Origin: Arabidopsis thaliana
Taxonomy: Eukaryota > Streptophyta > Magnoliopsida > Brassicales > Brassicaceae
Direction: 5' to 3'
Assembly: GCF_000001735.4 (NCBI RefSeq)
Contig: NC_003070.9
Coordinates: 24,475,971 to 24,539,970, forward strand
DNA length: 64,000 nt
Under the pieces are notes generated by a model that saw only the letters and a program-made list of their open reading frames with translations, was not told the origin of the DNA and made no database searches. This document shows, in pieces, positions 11,104 to 23,239 of the stretch. A program made the translations under genes and the position numbers. The number at the start of each line of letters is the position of its first letter. Within the stretch, counting starts at the first letter, position 1.

Positions 11104-13779
11104 TGTTTGAGATGTAACTTAAATATTAAGATAATATAATTATAAATAAAGACAACACGTTACGATACTACGTGGATAGTAACTAACTATTTGCTGAATT
11201 ATGATAAAGTCGTTTCATTGTTTGTAGAGTTCCGTTGACGCAAAACGTGACGAGAAACCGACAAAATGAGACACCTACATAACCACGTGGAATGATATAT
11301 GCCGGAACTATAATGTAAAGTTCGAAATGGAGAACACTAAAAAGACAAAAGATAAGCTATAAACCTCTAATTAGGTATAAGTTAACACAGTGCAACAACG
11401 TGAACATCCATTTGGCCAATCGACATATTATGCTCTAAATTTACTAAAAGAGTGAATTACTCGGTAACTATACTTATTATGAGAAATTGATTAGTTGGTT
11501 AGTAAAAATTAATATGAACATTTACATTACATAACTTTTATATAGATTGAGTGTTTTTTTTATCATTATATAATATTTTTTATGTGAACATTTCATTTAT
11601 CAAATAAATGTGTATAAAACCATAAATCTGATATTCTAAAAAAAAATTTTCTTAGTAAATTAGATATCAACATAAAATATAACATGTTACAGTAAAAAAA
11701 AAAAAAGCTATTTTGTGAACCCTACAAAATCAAATATCACTATCCATAGATTTTCATTGCCTTTGGGTCATTTCCCTATCTGTTGTTTACCTTTTTGACG
11801 GGTTTCTTTTTGCGGAGAAGCATAAAAGGATTTGATCGCATATTCGCATTAAAGGCTCAATTGGTAGAAATTGAAGACTAATTTTAAATTGCAAACAAAG
11901 AGACCCATGCCACTTGTGACTTGCCCCACGTAGGTCCACTATGTTGTCTCTTTTCATCACACAACACTATAAGACAAATTCTCTTATAAGACAACTTGAT
12001 CCCTACCATCACCTAATGAATGATATATTTTTCAATATTATGAAGAAAAAGAATTATAGAGTATTCATAATCAATTGGGAATGATTGAAGTAGATTATGA
12101 TTCTTATATATTTCGGGTGATTTTTCTTACAAAAATACAATTTTCAACATGCCATGCAAAACAATTTTTTTTTTGCTTTTTTTTTTTTTCTCAAATCAGA
12201 TTTTATTTTATAATTGACATTGCAAAAAAGTCCGACCAATTTCTACCAAGAATTTAGTTCGAAATTGGTTAGACCATTTTTGATCGAATCATGAATTGCT
12301 ATGTTTAATAAATTAACTACCCAAGAAATGATATCTAAATGACTGATTGATCGATAATGGGTAGTAATTTCATCTTAGACAAAATAAGCATAGTATACTA
12401 TTTCCCCCAATATTATAGTTACCTAATTAATCTCTTAAACAACTGATTAATCGATTTAAGCGATCGACAAAATATAACATAAAATTATGTTTAATAGATT
12501 ACAAATCCTATATATACATCAAGTTAACGCCTAATGGTTGTTGTAAAACCTTTAACTGTGTTTTTTTTTTAATTGGTCAGATTTGTTTTAGCATATTTCT
12601 TTAAATCGCATTTGAGTGGCGGCCAAAGTTTAACAGATTAAGGACCCTAATTAAGACCTGACAACTTCATTCTTTGAAAACAACAAACCCGTGGTATTAC
12701 TTAATCGCTGTCACCGAGTGCATTACGAACCCCATATGTCCACATGCTTCTTTCAAACTAATACAAAACTGAATACGATTTCCTTCATCAATAATTGAGT
12801 ATAATAAGATCTTAAATACTCTAACTACAATTATTAAAAGAAAAGGTTAAGTTTTTGCCAATAGCTTCCACGCAAGTGGTTGACCAATTCAACTTAACTT
12901 TCTCAAAACAATGAGATTCCACCTAAACTATATAAATGACGTAGGAATTATATGTATTACACTAATATAACAACTCTTATATATTAGTTCATCTCTCTTA
13001 TTCTCGCAAAGTTTTATTTATTTATATTTAATATTTAATAATAAATTAAGTTTTGAATGCTATTTGTGAATTTTTTTAAATGAGGAGCTATTTTTGGAAG
13101 ATTTTTTTTTTTGGAGCTATTTATGTCAATCTCCCAAAATTAAAATTTACAGATTTTATGCTTATTGTTTTTGATGTTAATTTGGTATAATATATTTTCC
13201 TTAAAATAGACCATTACCTCAACAAATATTTATTGTAACTAATCCTATATATATATATGCAATATAATATAATATCATATTATTTAATGTTTATATATAA
13301 TAAATTAAAATTCCATTGATTTTATGTTTACATATTTTTATAAAATTTAATATAGTTAAACTTAAATTAGTTTATCTATATTCGTAACTAATAAACCAAT
13401 GTCAATTTTTATATCAGCAATGAAGAATTAATTTATGATTTATTTTTTTAACCAAAAAAAAAAAACAATAAATAAGGATCATGACCTATCAAGATCTGGA
13501 AAATCTTTCAACTGTTACATATATGAATATATGATAGACAAACCATAAACATATCAACATCAAATAATTAACGTCATTAGCTGTTTACTATATTAATCAC
13601 ACAATTATAAATAAAGGTAACTAACTAAAGTATCTAAAATGGAAAGAACATTTTGTTGACCACATAATAAAAACAAAACAAAAAAATAGAGACAAAGGGG
13701 TTTTACGTCATTTCAATTCCTGACGAAAAAAATCTTTAACACAGAGGGGTAAAACTGTCATTTGGATATCGGCTCCCAC
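11104..13779. other. AT-rich intergenic region upstream of PAO4
   Basis: About 2.7 kb with no supported gene. Open frames here are short and driven by poly-T or poly-A runs. 13,000-13,480 is extremely AT-rich with decayed repeat character. The last few hundred bases should hold the PAO4 promoter. Confidence 0.55.
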
Positions 13780-13787
13780 TATAAAAA
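13780..13787 (+). promoter_or_regulatory. Probable TATA box of PAO4
   Basis: TATAAAAA sits about 420 nt upstream of the PAO4 start codon. It is followed within about 35 nt by CT-rich sequence ending in a TCACCAAACC-like start region, consistent with a long leader. Position and match only; no transcript data. Confidence 0.5.
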
Positions 13788-13924
13788 GCCTATTTGCTTC
13801 GTGTTTTTTGGTCACCAAACCCTTCATCTTCTTCGTTTCAGCTTTTTTTTCTCTCATGTTTCTCGTCTTCTTCTAAACTTTTGTGACCACCCAAAAAAAA
13901 AAACGTAACGGAACAAAAAAAAAA

Positions 13925-14077
13925 ATGCTCCGATCACGGAATTGTAAGATCTCCGCCGCGAACGAAGCCGTTATTTCTAATCGTCTTTCAATTTCTAATC
14001 TCAAAGTTTTATTCGTTTTTGAATCCTCGCCATTGAATAATTTGATTAATCGTTTTTCCGATAAGCTTCGTCGTTGA
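13925..14077 (+). CDS. Upstream ORF in the PAO4 leader (50 aa)
   Basis: A complete open frame from ATG to TGA lies wholly within the predicted 5' UTR, ending 125 nt before the PAO4 start. It begins MLRSRNCKISAANEA and ends FSDKLRR. A shorter 6-codon uORF (MFLVFF) starts at 13,856. Upstream ORFs are known in Arabidopsis PAO-family transcripts and have been tied to polyamine-dependent control of translation. Whether this one acts through its peptide is an inference I cannot test here. Confidence 0.55.
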   Translation: MLRSRNCKISAANEAVISNRLSISNLKVLFVFESSPLNNLINRFSDKLRR

Positions 14078-14202
14078 ACTTATCTCCGATCTCTGCAAAT
14101 TTTCTCTCAAATCTCTCCGATCTTCCTAATTGATTAGAAACTTCTCCATCGTTTGCTCAATTATTTCGGATTTTTCTCTGTTTCTTTCCAACAAAATCTT
14201 CA

Positions 14203-16758
14203 ATGGATAAGAAGAAGAATTCGTTTCCAGATAATCTTCCTGAAGGTATTGTTGTTTTCTTCCTGAATTTTGTAAGATTATGCATTCCTATTTCAAAATC
14301 GTGTGATAGATTTAAGAATTACTTATCGTTTGAAATCAGATCTTGGTGAATTGAACAATGTTGCATGGTAGAGGAATCTGATTCTAATTTTTTATGAGAT
14401 CTTGATATTTGTATAGCGGAAGAATTATGGATTCCAATATGTTTTGAATCTTTGAATCAGGCACAATCTCTGAGCTTATGCAGAAGCAGAACAATGTGCA
14501 GCCTTCTGTTATTGTGATTGGTAGTGGTATATCAGGTCTTGCTGCTGCTAGGAATCTCTCTGAAGCATCTTTCAAGGTAATGATACGTTTAACTTATTTT
14601 TGTGACATATAACTTTGAGGTGTGTTTCTCTATATGATCATGATTTATATTGTTGGATGCTGTTTGTTTGTGTAGGTGACTGTTCTTGAATCACGCGATA
14701 GGATTGGTGGTCGTATCCATACGGATTATTCCTTTGGTTGTCCTGTTGATATGGGAGCTTCATGGTGAGTTTTATCACCTTTGTTTGTTGGTTTCGTTTA
14801 TACTTCTTTCAAATGTTATTATAGTTTGGATGATTAGAGAAGTAGGCAACAGCGGTAGTCTTTGTTTATTGGAGATTCCTAAGAAGAATGAAGATGAGAT
14901 GCAAATTTCTTAACTTATTGAAATGTGGTGTAGGTTACATGGAGTCTCTGATGAGAATCCCTTAGCTCCCATTATACGCCGTTTAGGACTGACTTTATAC
15001 CGAACTAGCGGGGATGACTCCATCTTGTATGATCATGATCTGGAGAGGTAACCCTCTCTTGCCTTTACTGTTCTATAATTTTGATCAGTTTGTTATGGTT
15101 CTCTGTGCTATAAGATTGACTGCAATAGTGTGGAAGAAGTAAGTAGAAGATAAGTTAGATAATTGTGTCAATACCGAAGGTTATTTGATTAAGCAGGGAA
15201 GAGTCGTAGACTGATTGATTTTAAAGCCTGTCAACATTAATTTGATATACTTATAAAGAGAATTTGGCTCTGTTTTTTCAGTTATGGACTTTTTGACATG
15301 CATGGGAATAAAATTCCGCCGCAGTTGGTTACTAAAGTTGGAGATGCATTCAAGAGAATTCTCGAAGAGGTAAACATTGCATTTGCTAGAATTTTTTTTC
15401 TAATTACTATCTTTTGTTACAAGAGATGTTGACACAACTTTACTTGTTGGTTTCAGACGGAGAAAATAAGGGATGAAACTGCCAATGACATGTCTGTTCT
15501 TCAAGGAATATCTATCGTCTTGGATAGAAATCCAGAACTAAGGTACCAAATGCAGTCACATTGTTTTAACTTAAAACTTTTACTTCTAAAATTTATATAT
15601 CTGTAACTTCTGCTGTTTTTTTTTGTCTTATCTAGGCAAGAAGGGATGGCGTACGAAGTTTTACAGTGGTACTTATGTAGGATGGAGGCGTGGTTTGCTG
15701 TAGATGCGAATTTAATTTCACTAAAATGTTGGGATCAGGATGAATGTCTTTCAGGTGGTCATGGTCTAATGGTGCAGGGTTATGAGCCAGTGATCAGAAC
15801 AATTGCAAAAGATCTTGATATTCGCTTGAACCATAGGTAATATAAATCAACCTTTGATAATTACTCATACGTAACATTCAGCTATCTTACTAGATGATTG
15901 GATTGATTCACGCAGGGTTACTAAAGTTGTAAGAACATCTAATAACAAGGTGATAGTCGCAGTTGAAGGCGGAACCAATTTTGTTGCTGATGCTGTTATT
16001 ATTACGGTTCCAATCGGTGTTCTCAAGGCAAATCTAATTCAATTTGAGCCAGAGCTCCCACAATGGAAAACCTCTGCGATATCGGGTCTCGGTGTAGGCA
16101 ATGAGAATAAGATTGCCTTGAGATTTGACAGAGCGTTTTGGCCTAATGTGGAGTTCCTCGGGATGGTGGCACCGACTTCTTACGCATGTGGCTATTTTCT
16201 GAATCTTCACAAGGCAACAGGCCATCCGGTGCTTGTTTATATGGCTGCAGGGAATCTAGCACAAGACCTCGAAAAGCTATCTGATGAAGCTACAGCAAAT
16301 TTCGTGATGCTGCAACTTAAGAAAATGTTTCCAGACGCACCTGACCCGGTAAGTAATCATCATCTTTTACTCTCTCTGTAGCTTCCTTGTCCTATCTTTA
16401 TTGCAGTTTAGCTCATATCTTGAAACAAAAACAGGCTCAATATCTAGTGACACGGTGGGGAACGGATCCAAATACATTGGGGTGTTATGCGTATGACGTA
16501 GTAGGAATGCCGGAAGATCTGTACCCGAGGCTAGGAGAGCCGGTTGATAATATTTTCTTCGGAGGAGAAGCCGTGAACGTCGAGCATCAAGGATCCGCTC
16601 ACGGAGCTTTCTTAGCAGGAGTCTCGGCCTCGCAGAATTGTCAAAGGTATATCTTTGAACGACTCGGGGCTTGGGAGAAACTCAAGCTTGTTTCTCTTAT
16701 GGGGAACAGTGACATTCTCGAAACTGCAACTGTGCCTCTCCAAATCTCCAGGATGTGA
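14203..16758 (+). CDS. PAO4: Peroxisomal polyamine oxidase 4 (spermine back-conversion)
   Basis: Nine exons: 14203-14245, 14461-14576, 14676-14764, 14934-15047, 15282-15369, 15457-15542, 15636-15836, 15916-16348 and 16435-16758. They sum to 1494 nt, or 497 aa, fully in phase. The enzyme is an FAD amine oxidase that converts spermine to spermidine, releasing 3-aminopropanal and H2O2. The N-terminal dinucleotide fold is seen as [14 protein letters not shown] (about residues 29-42), followed by [11 protein letters not shown] and the FAD-contact motif MGASWLHG. The C-terminal FAD/substrate region has [22 protein letters not shown]. The last three residues, SRM, are a type 1 peroxisomal targeting signal, matching the known peroxisomal location of PAO4 (At1g65840). 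Translation may be tuned by the leader uORFs. Confidence 0.95.
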
Positions 16759-17361
16759 TTATATCTGCTTAACAGACAGAAGCAGGGTTCCAATTTATTT
16801 TTCTCCATCTGAACAAATAAAAAAACATTCATCAATTGTGAATGTGAAGTCATGTTTTTTTTTCTTTTTCTTGTTCTATGATAGATCTCTCGATGGGTTA
16901 TATAAACTGTTTATAATTCAATGATCTAAACATGTTTACCAGTCTAGTAAATCTCTTTACAATTATTGTTGCTTTTCTTTTTTGATCGATTAATCTTTCT
17001 TTTGTCAACATGTTTTATAAATAAATAAGTTATGCACATCACATGTTAGCTGTTGTTACATGGATTTTGTAAATATAATTTTACTTCAGAAAATGAAATA
17101 CGTCATCATCTCTAAATGAAATGTAAGATAAAATTAGATATCAATGTCAAAGATGAGATGGTCCAGTTTCATCAGTTTTGAGCATTGAATCAAACATCAA
17201 AATGATACTAAAGAGATAACATATTTATTGAAGAACGAGGATTTATTGTACAATCCAATAAAATACTTGATGAGTTTTCAAAGGATAAGTGTATTCCAAA
17301 AAAGGATTCTAAGTGGTAGTTTTATCTGTGAAAGCCTTTCCCACACACTCTTGTTTGGAGA
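16759..17361. other. Convergent spacer between PAO4 and small secreted-protein gene
   Basis: Two facing 3' ends in 0.6 kb of AT-rich sequence with polyadenylation-like motifs. A short open frame overlapping the PAO4 3' end in another frame is a shadow. I see nothing else. Confidence 0.55.
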
Positions 17362-17812
17362 TCACGGAACTGCTGCATGAGGCTTTGAGATTTTCTTCTT
17401 TTTGGTTTTAAGAGGCTTTGGAATTTTCTTCTTTTTGGTTTTAGGAGGCCTCGGAATTTGTCTGCAAGAATTCTCTCCTACTGCCGTAACTTGACTCCCG
17501 ATATTAGTTCCACATGGTGGAGAGGGCCATACGGGCGAGGGTGGTGGTGGATTTAGGATTTGACTTGGCGGCTCAGCTGCCAACTCAAAATACATAAAAA
17601 AAAGATTAGTTCAAGATTTAGTTGAAAATTGTGAATAGAGGTAATACTCTAAAAACCATTCATAGTCTTAGTTATCATATGACAGAAAAATTGGGAGTAA
17701 GAAGGTACTGACCTAGAAGAGGGCGTATAGCACGAATCTGAAAGGATAGACATAGAAGTATATGAACTAAACTTAGAAGAAGATACGCTTGAGTTGTTTT
17801 TTTCATTATCAT
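17362..17812 (-). CDS. Small secreted Pro/Lys-rich protein with tandem repeat (putative peptide precursor)
   Basis: Two exons (17812-17713 and 17576-17362) joined by a GT-AG intron in phase 1 give 104 aa. Exon 1 encodes an N-terminal hydrophobic segment (AYLLLSLVHILLCLSFQ) after a short KK-containing start, a good signal peptide. The mature part is Pro-rich (NPPPPSPVWPSPP), has two cysteines about 21 residues apart, and ends in two near-identical 11-residue units of the form PKTKKKKIPKP, with the second slightly diverged. The unit is visible in DNA as a direct repeat around 17,385-17,455. It probably corresponds to the unannotated-function gene At1g65845. I do not recognise a family. Size, signal peptide and basic repeats fit a secreted peptide precursor or small wall protein, which is inference. 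The start could be the third codon (also Met). Confidence 0.7.
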
Positions 17813-18763
17813 TGCTCCTCTCTCACATGTTTACTGACCAGCTTAATGAAACACTTATAGTGGAGCTAATCTTTATCGGAAAAAAAAAAGAAATTATTGG
17901 AGAAAACAAATTAACTTAAAGTCAACTTTTGGTTCGACGACTTTGCGTTTTTGAAAACGCGTCTACTTTGTGGATAGAAAACAAAGATGGGTAATTATGC
18001 AAGGCTGGCTCAATCATCCAGACCAAATTAATTAAATAATTGGCCTAGTTCATATATTCTAAATAAATTTATCAAATTACTTCTATAAAATAGCATGTTA
18101 TGATTACTATGGAGATTGGTTGGCTCCAAAGTCTTTTTCTAATTTCTCTCATCTACTAATTTTTTGAAAATTCAATTTTAATACCACTTTTTAGTCAAAT
18201 CGTTAGATTTCATTTTTTTCTATATAAACATTCATCTTCAAAATTAGACAATTCAAAAAAAAAAAATGTATAATCGGAAACCAAATCAAAACGTAACATA
18301 TTTTCTTTTCTAATAACTTTAAATTATTTTCACATGTACATATATAATAATGCAAGATCTCGGAGAATAAAAATGCGTGAGTACAAAAAATTCACACCAG
18401 TGAACATATATCTGTACAAGAGATTCATTATATCACATTTCTTTTTCTGTGACGATACGTGAACTGACGTTAAATAGAAAAATATAACCTTTTTATTTTA
18501 CATTAGCATGCGACAGATTTTAATATATAGTTGTTCATAAATAGTTGATATTAAATATTTATACTAGTATACAATTTAATTACTAAATATATGAAATATT
18601 GATAAATCGATAAAACAAATTTTCAAATATAATATTGCCTTTCGTGGCTTAAAAATATAAATTTTAAAGATATTTATATATATATATATAGAAATAGAGA
18701 GTTGACCGAGTCAGTCTTTAACAAAGTCTCATCTTGGTTGTGTCATATTCTTTGAATATTTCC
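17813..18763. other. Divergent promoter region between secreted-protein gene and TNL
   Basis: About 0.95 kb shared upstream DNA, AT-rich, with a (TA)n stretch near 18,675-18,690 just before the receptor gene. A TTGACC element (W-box core, reading GTTGACCGAG) lies at about 18,702, which would suit a WRKY-regulated immune receptor; one copy only, so weak evidence. Confidence 0.5.
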
Positions 18764-21700
18764 ATGACATCCATGATAGCTTCTCGCCAACAGAGTCAAC
18801 GCTCCTGTCCAATATGCGCAACACCTTGTAAGCTTAATCTTGATCCTCTCTATCATTACTAATGAATTCTTCATTTTTTCTTGGCACTTTTGCAGCTGCA
18901 ATAGGCTTCTTTACTCTTTTTAGAAAATTCAGATTACAACAAAATACTTGATTCTTCTACTATATCTTCTTCATCAGTTCCTTCATCATCTTCGTCCCAC
19001 AAGTGGACACATCAAGTCTTTCCAAGCTTCCGTGGGGAAGATGTACGTAGAGGTTTTCTCAGTCATATTCACAAGGAGTTTCAAAGAAAGGGAATTACAC
19101 CATTCATTGATAATGAGATCAAGAGAGGAGAATCCATTGGTCTTGAAATCATACATGCGATTAGAGAATCTAAGATCGCGATTGTCTTGCTCTCTAGGAA
19201 CTATGCTTCTTCATCTTGGTGTCTTGACGAGTTGGTGGAGATCATGAAATGCAAAGAAGAATTTAGTCAAATAGTGATCCCCATTTTCTATAGAGTGGAT
19301 CCATCCGATGTTAAGAAGCTCACAGGAAATTTTGGGAATGTCTTCAAAAATAATTGTGTTGGTAAAACTAATGAGGTTATAAGGAAATGGAGACAAGCTC
19401 TGGCAAAAATGGGAACAACCACTGGTTACGATTCTCGCAACTGGTTCGTCCTTCTGAACATACGGGCTTAATCCTTTTTAACACAACAAATTATATATGT
19501 GTATCTACAAATATTTATGATCTCCCATATAGAAATTTATATATTTTAAATACGTACTTGAAATTTTCATGACTATATTATGTATTTATTGATCTTCCAA
19601 CTTTATTAGGGATAATGAAGCGACCATGATTGAAAACATTGCCACTGATATTTCGAATATGCTGAATTATTCTACGCCATCACGTGATTTTGACGGTTTA
19701 ATTGGGATGAGAGCTCATATGAAAGTAATGGAACCGATGTTATGCCTACACTCCGATGAAGTGAGGATGATTGGAATTTGGGGTCCTTCTGGGATCGGGA
19801 AAACTACCATTGCTAGAATCTTATTTAGCCAATTTAGCGACAGTTTTGAATTGAGTGTCTTTATGGAGAATGTTAAGGAGTTAATGTATACAAGACCGGT
19901 GTGTTCTGATGAATACAGTGCAAAGTTACACTTACAGAAACAGTTCATGTCCCAGATTATCAACCACAAAGATATCGAGATTCCTCACCTAGGAGTTGTA
20001 GAAGATAGATTGAAAGACAAGAAAGTGTTTATTGTTCTTGATAATATCGACCAGTCAATACAACTAGATGCTATTGCAAAAGAAAGTCGATGGTTTGGTC
20101 ATGGAAGTCGGATTATCATCACAACACAAGACCGGAAACTTTTGAAGGCACATGATGGCATCAACCATATTTACAACGTAAATTTTCCATCAGCATATGA
20201 AGCTTGCCAAATATTTTGTATGTATGCTTTTGGACAAAAATTTCCTAAAGATGGTTTCGAAGAGCTTGCATGGGAAGTTGCAAAACTTTTAGGTGGACTA
20301 CCATTGGGTTTAAGAGTTATGGGCTCTCATTTTCGGGGAATGTCTAAACATGAGTGGATAAATGCCCTACCGAGGTTAAGGACTCGCCTTGATGCCAATA
20401 TTCAAAGCATCTTAAAGTTTAGTTACAATGCCTTGTGTGAAGAAGATAAAGACTTATTTCTTTATATAGCATGCCTTTTCAACAATAAAAGGATTGAAAA
20501 AGTGGAAGAGCATCTTGCAGAGAAGTCCCTGAATGTGAAGCAAGGACTTCACGTTTTAACTGAAAAATCTCTCATATCTATTGAAGGGGGAAGAATAAAG
20601 ATGCATAATTTGCTAGAACAATTGGGTAAAGAAATTGTTCGTCATGGGCTCGGGCATCAACCCATTCGTGAACCTGGGAAACGTCAATTTTTGGTTGATA
20701 CTAGAGATATTTGTGAACTACTCACTAATGACACGGTTAGTTCTATGATTAGTCTATCTTTGCATTGGTGCTTCCTACAAATTAAATTTAGTTTGATAAG
20801 TAACCATCGTTAGTTCTCTACCTTTTATGGTCTTTTTTTCAGGGTAGTAAAAGTGTTATAGGCATACATTTCTACTCATCCGAGCTCTCAAGCGAATTAA
20901 ATATAAGTGAGAGAGCTTTTGAAGGAATGCCTAACCTTAAATTCTTAAGATTCTACTACCGCTATGGTGACGAGAGTGATAAATTGTACTTACCACAAGG
21001 TTTGAATTATCTATCTCAAAAACTTAAAATACTAGAATGGGATCATTTTCCGTTGACATGTATGCCTTCCAATTTTTGTACGGAGTACCTTGTTGAACTA
21101 AACATGCGGTTCAGCAAACTTCATAAGCTGTGGGAAGGAAACCGGGTAAGAAATTGTTATAGAGTTCTCTTCAATTTTCAACTTTTTTTGTTGAAGTTCA
21201 TCTGTATAGATATTTGATTTTCCTTGCACCTTTTACGCTTCAAAGGAGTTTTACAAAAGCATTACGTTTTGAATTTAATCTTGGTGGGTTAGAAGTTTTT
21301 TTTTACATATTTTTTCACTAATAAATGTGGTCATTTATATTGCCTTTTGTTTTGTTTTTATAGCCGCTTGCAAACCTTAACTGGATGTATTTGAATCATT
21401 CGAAAATCCTAAAGGAGCTACCTGATCTCTCAACAGCCACGAACCTTCAAGAACTATTTCTCGTTAAATGCTCAAGTTTGGTGGAGCTCCCATCCTCTAT
21501 CGGAAAAGCCACTAATCTCCAGAAACTGTATCTTAATATGTGCACGAGTTTGGTGGAGCTGCCCTCTTCTATTGGGAACCTTCATAAGTTACAAAAATTG
21601 ACTTTGAATGGATGCTCAAAGCTAGAGGTTCTTCCAGCTAACATCAACTTGGAATCTCTTGATGAACTTGATCTCACTGATTGCTTGGTGTTGAAAAGAT

Positions 21701-22515
21701 TTCCTGAGATCTCTACAAACATTAAAGTTCTCAAGCTCTTAAGAACTACAATAAAAGAAGTCCCTTCGTCAATTAAGTCATGGCCTCGTCTTCGCGATTT
21801 GGAATTGTCATACAATCAAAACCTCAAAGGATTCATGCATGCTCTTGATATCATCACGACGATGTACTTTAACGATATAGAAATGCAAGAAATTCCTTTG
21901 TGGGTCAAGAAAATCTCTAGGCTTCAGACACTTATACTCAACGGATGTAAGAAGCTGGTATCACTCCCACAGCTTCCGGATTCCTTATCATACCTAAAGG
22001 TAGTAAACTGTGAGTCACTGGAGAGACTTGATTGCTCATTTCATAATCCAAAGATGTCTCTTGGGTTTATTAACTGCCTCAAACTGAATAAAGAAGCAAA
22101 GGAACTCATCATCCAGATTACAACAAAGTGTACAGTCTTACCCGGTAGAGAGGTGCCAGTGTACTTCACTCATCGAACTAAAAATGGAAGTTCCTTGAGA
22201 GTAAATTTGAATCGAAGGCCTCTTTCTACAGCCTCGAGATTTAAGGCTTGCATCTTGCTGGTTAATAAATATTGCAAGGAGAATGAGGTGAAAGAGGTGT
22301 TTGGTAGAAAAATGATGAAGGCATCTTACTGCATCATAGATCTTGGTCTTGATGTTCAGTGCAGACCTACACACCACTTTCTACCTCCCTCTTTAACTGA
22401 GCATTTGTACATCTTTGACTTTGAAGCAGATGTGACATCCAACGAGCTTTTCTGTGACTTCCAAGTCGACAGTAACGAAATGGTTATAAAAGAATGTGGG
22501 ATAATCCAACTTTAA
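18764..22515 (+). CDS. TIR-NBS-LRR intracellular immune receptor
   Basis: Five exons (18764-18827, 18978-19443, 19610-20735, 20843-21145, 21364-22515) give 3111 nt, or 1036 aa. The TIR domain occupies about residues 25-175 (VFPSFRGEDVR, SRNYASSSWCLDEL). The NB-ARC follows: P-loop GPSGIGKTT (about 234-242), kinase-2 VFIVLDNID, RNBS-B GSRIIITTQDR, GLPL as GGLPLGLRVMG, and MHD as KMHNLLEQLG. Leucine-rich repeats start in exon 4 and continue through exon 5 (repeated ELPSSIG units). A post-LRR (C-JID-like) region with LPGREVPVYFTHR precedes the stop. The domain-per-exon layout is typical of Arabidopsis TNLs, and all signature motifs are intact. The first exon is the weakest part: 21 codons spliced to an acceptor at 18,977, needed because other acceptors hit stops. 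Likely At1g65850; the pathogen effector is unknown. Confidence 0.9.
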
Positions 22516-23239
22516 GTACCTCCATATTTGAGAGATTGCAATGGAGACCGAAGATAAATGCGACATAACTATATAACTGGATCTGAAGTCTCGTGGACAA
22601 GTAGATGGAGATGACACCGGAGAGGTAAAGAATAGCGGAAAATTAGTAAAGATTTTTCTTTTTTTAAATGTGAGTGAAAATTTAATCAAGAGATTTAGTC
22701 CAATTTAAGTTGTAGGCCACATCATTTGTACAATCTGTCCATAACCATCCATCACATTCACATATTTGTTACATACTATAAAGAATTTTATCTATGGTGA
22801 AGCTTTGTAAAAATTGTGGTTGAGAAGTGGATGTTTTCGACTGCATAAATAGGCATAATATTATCCTATATATAGAAAGTTATCCATGCCATCGTCTTGT
22901 TAACCAAAACTTAACTAGCAAGTCAAAATACTTGAAAATCTTATCAAAAAATCAAACTAAACTTTAGAATTTAAATGACATTTTAAAAGTTCATATTTTT
23001 CTTCGTCCCAAATTTGGAACATCTGGTTTTTCTCGACATTTTCCCTTATAAATATTATATCACTGATCGTATATAGATATGATATTTATCCGTCAATGAA
23101 CATAAATAAGAGTATCAACTTTAAGTTACTGGAACACACAAACAAAATTAAAAAACAAGTCCAGCTGCTACTTAAGACTATAAGAAAGAACGAAACAAGC
23201 GATTTTTAATTTTTGGACAATATTTGTCGCAGATCATCA
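22516..23239. other. Convergent spacer between TNL and FMO GS-OX1
   Basis: Two facing 3' UTRs and AT-rich DNA. A 98-aa minus-strand frame overlapping the TNL 3' end has no domain and looks like a shadow. Nothing further is seen. Confidence 0.55.

Noticed and set aside
12075..12257. 60-aa open frame rich in Phe
   Set aside because: It is made by poly-T runs in AT-rich DNA, with no homologous motif and no splice context.
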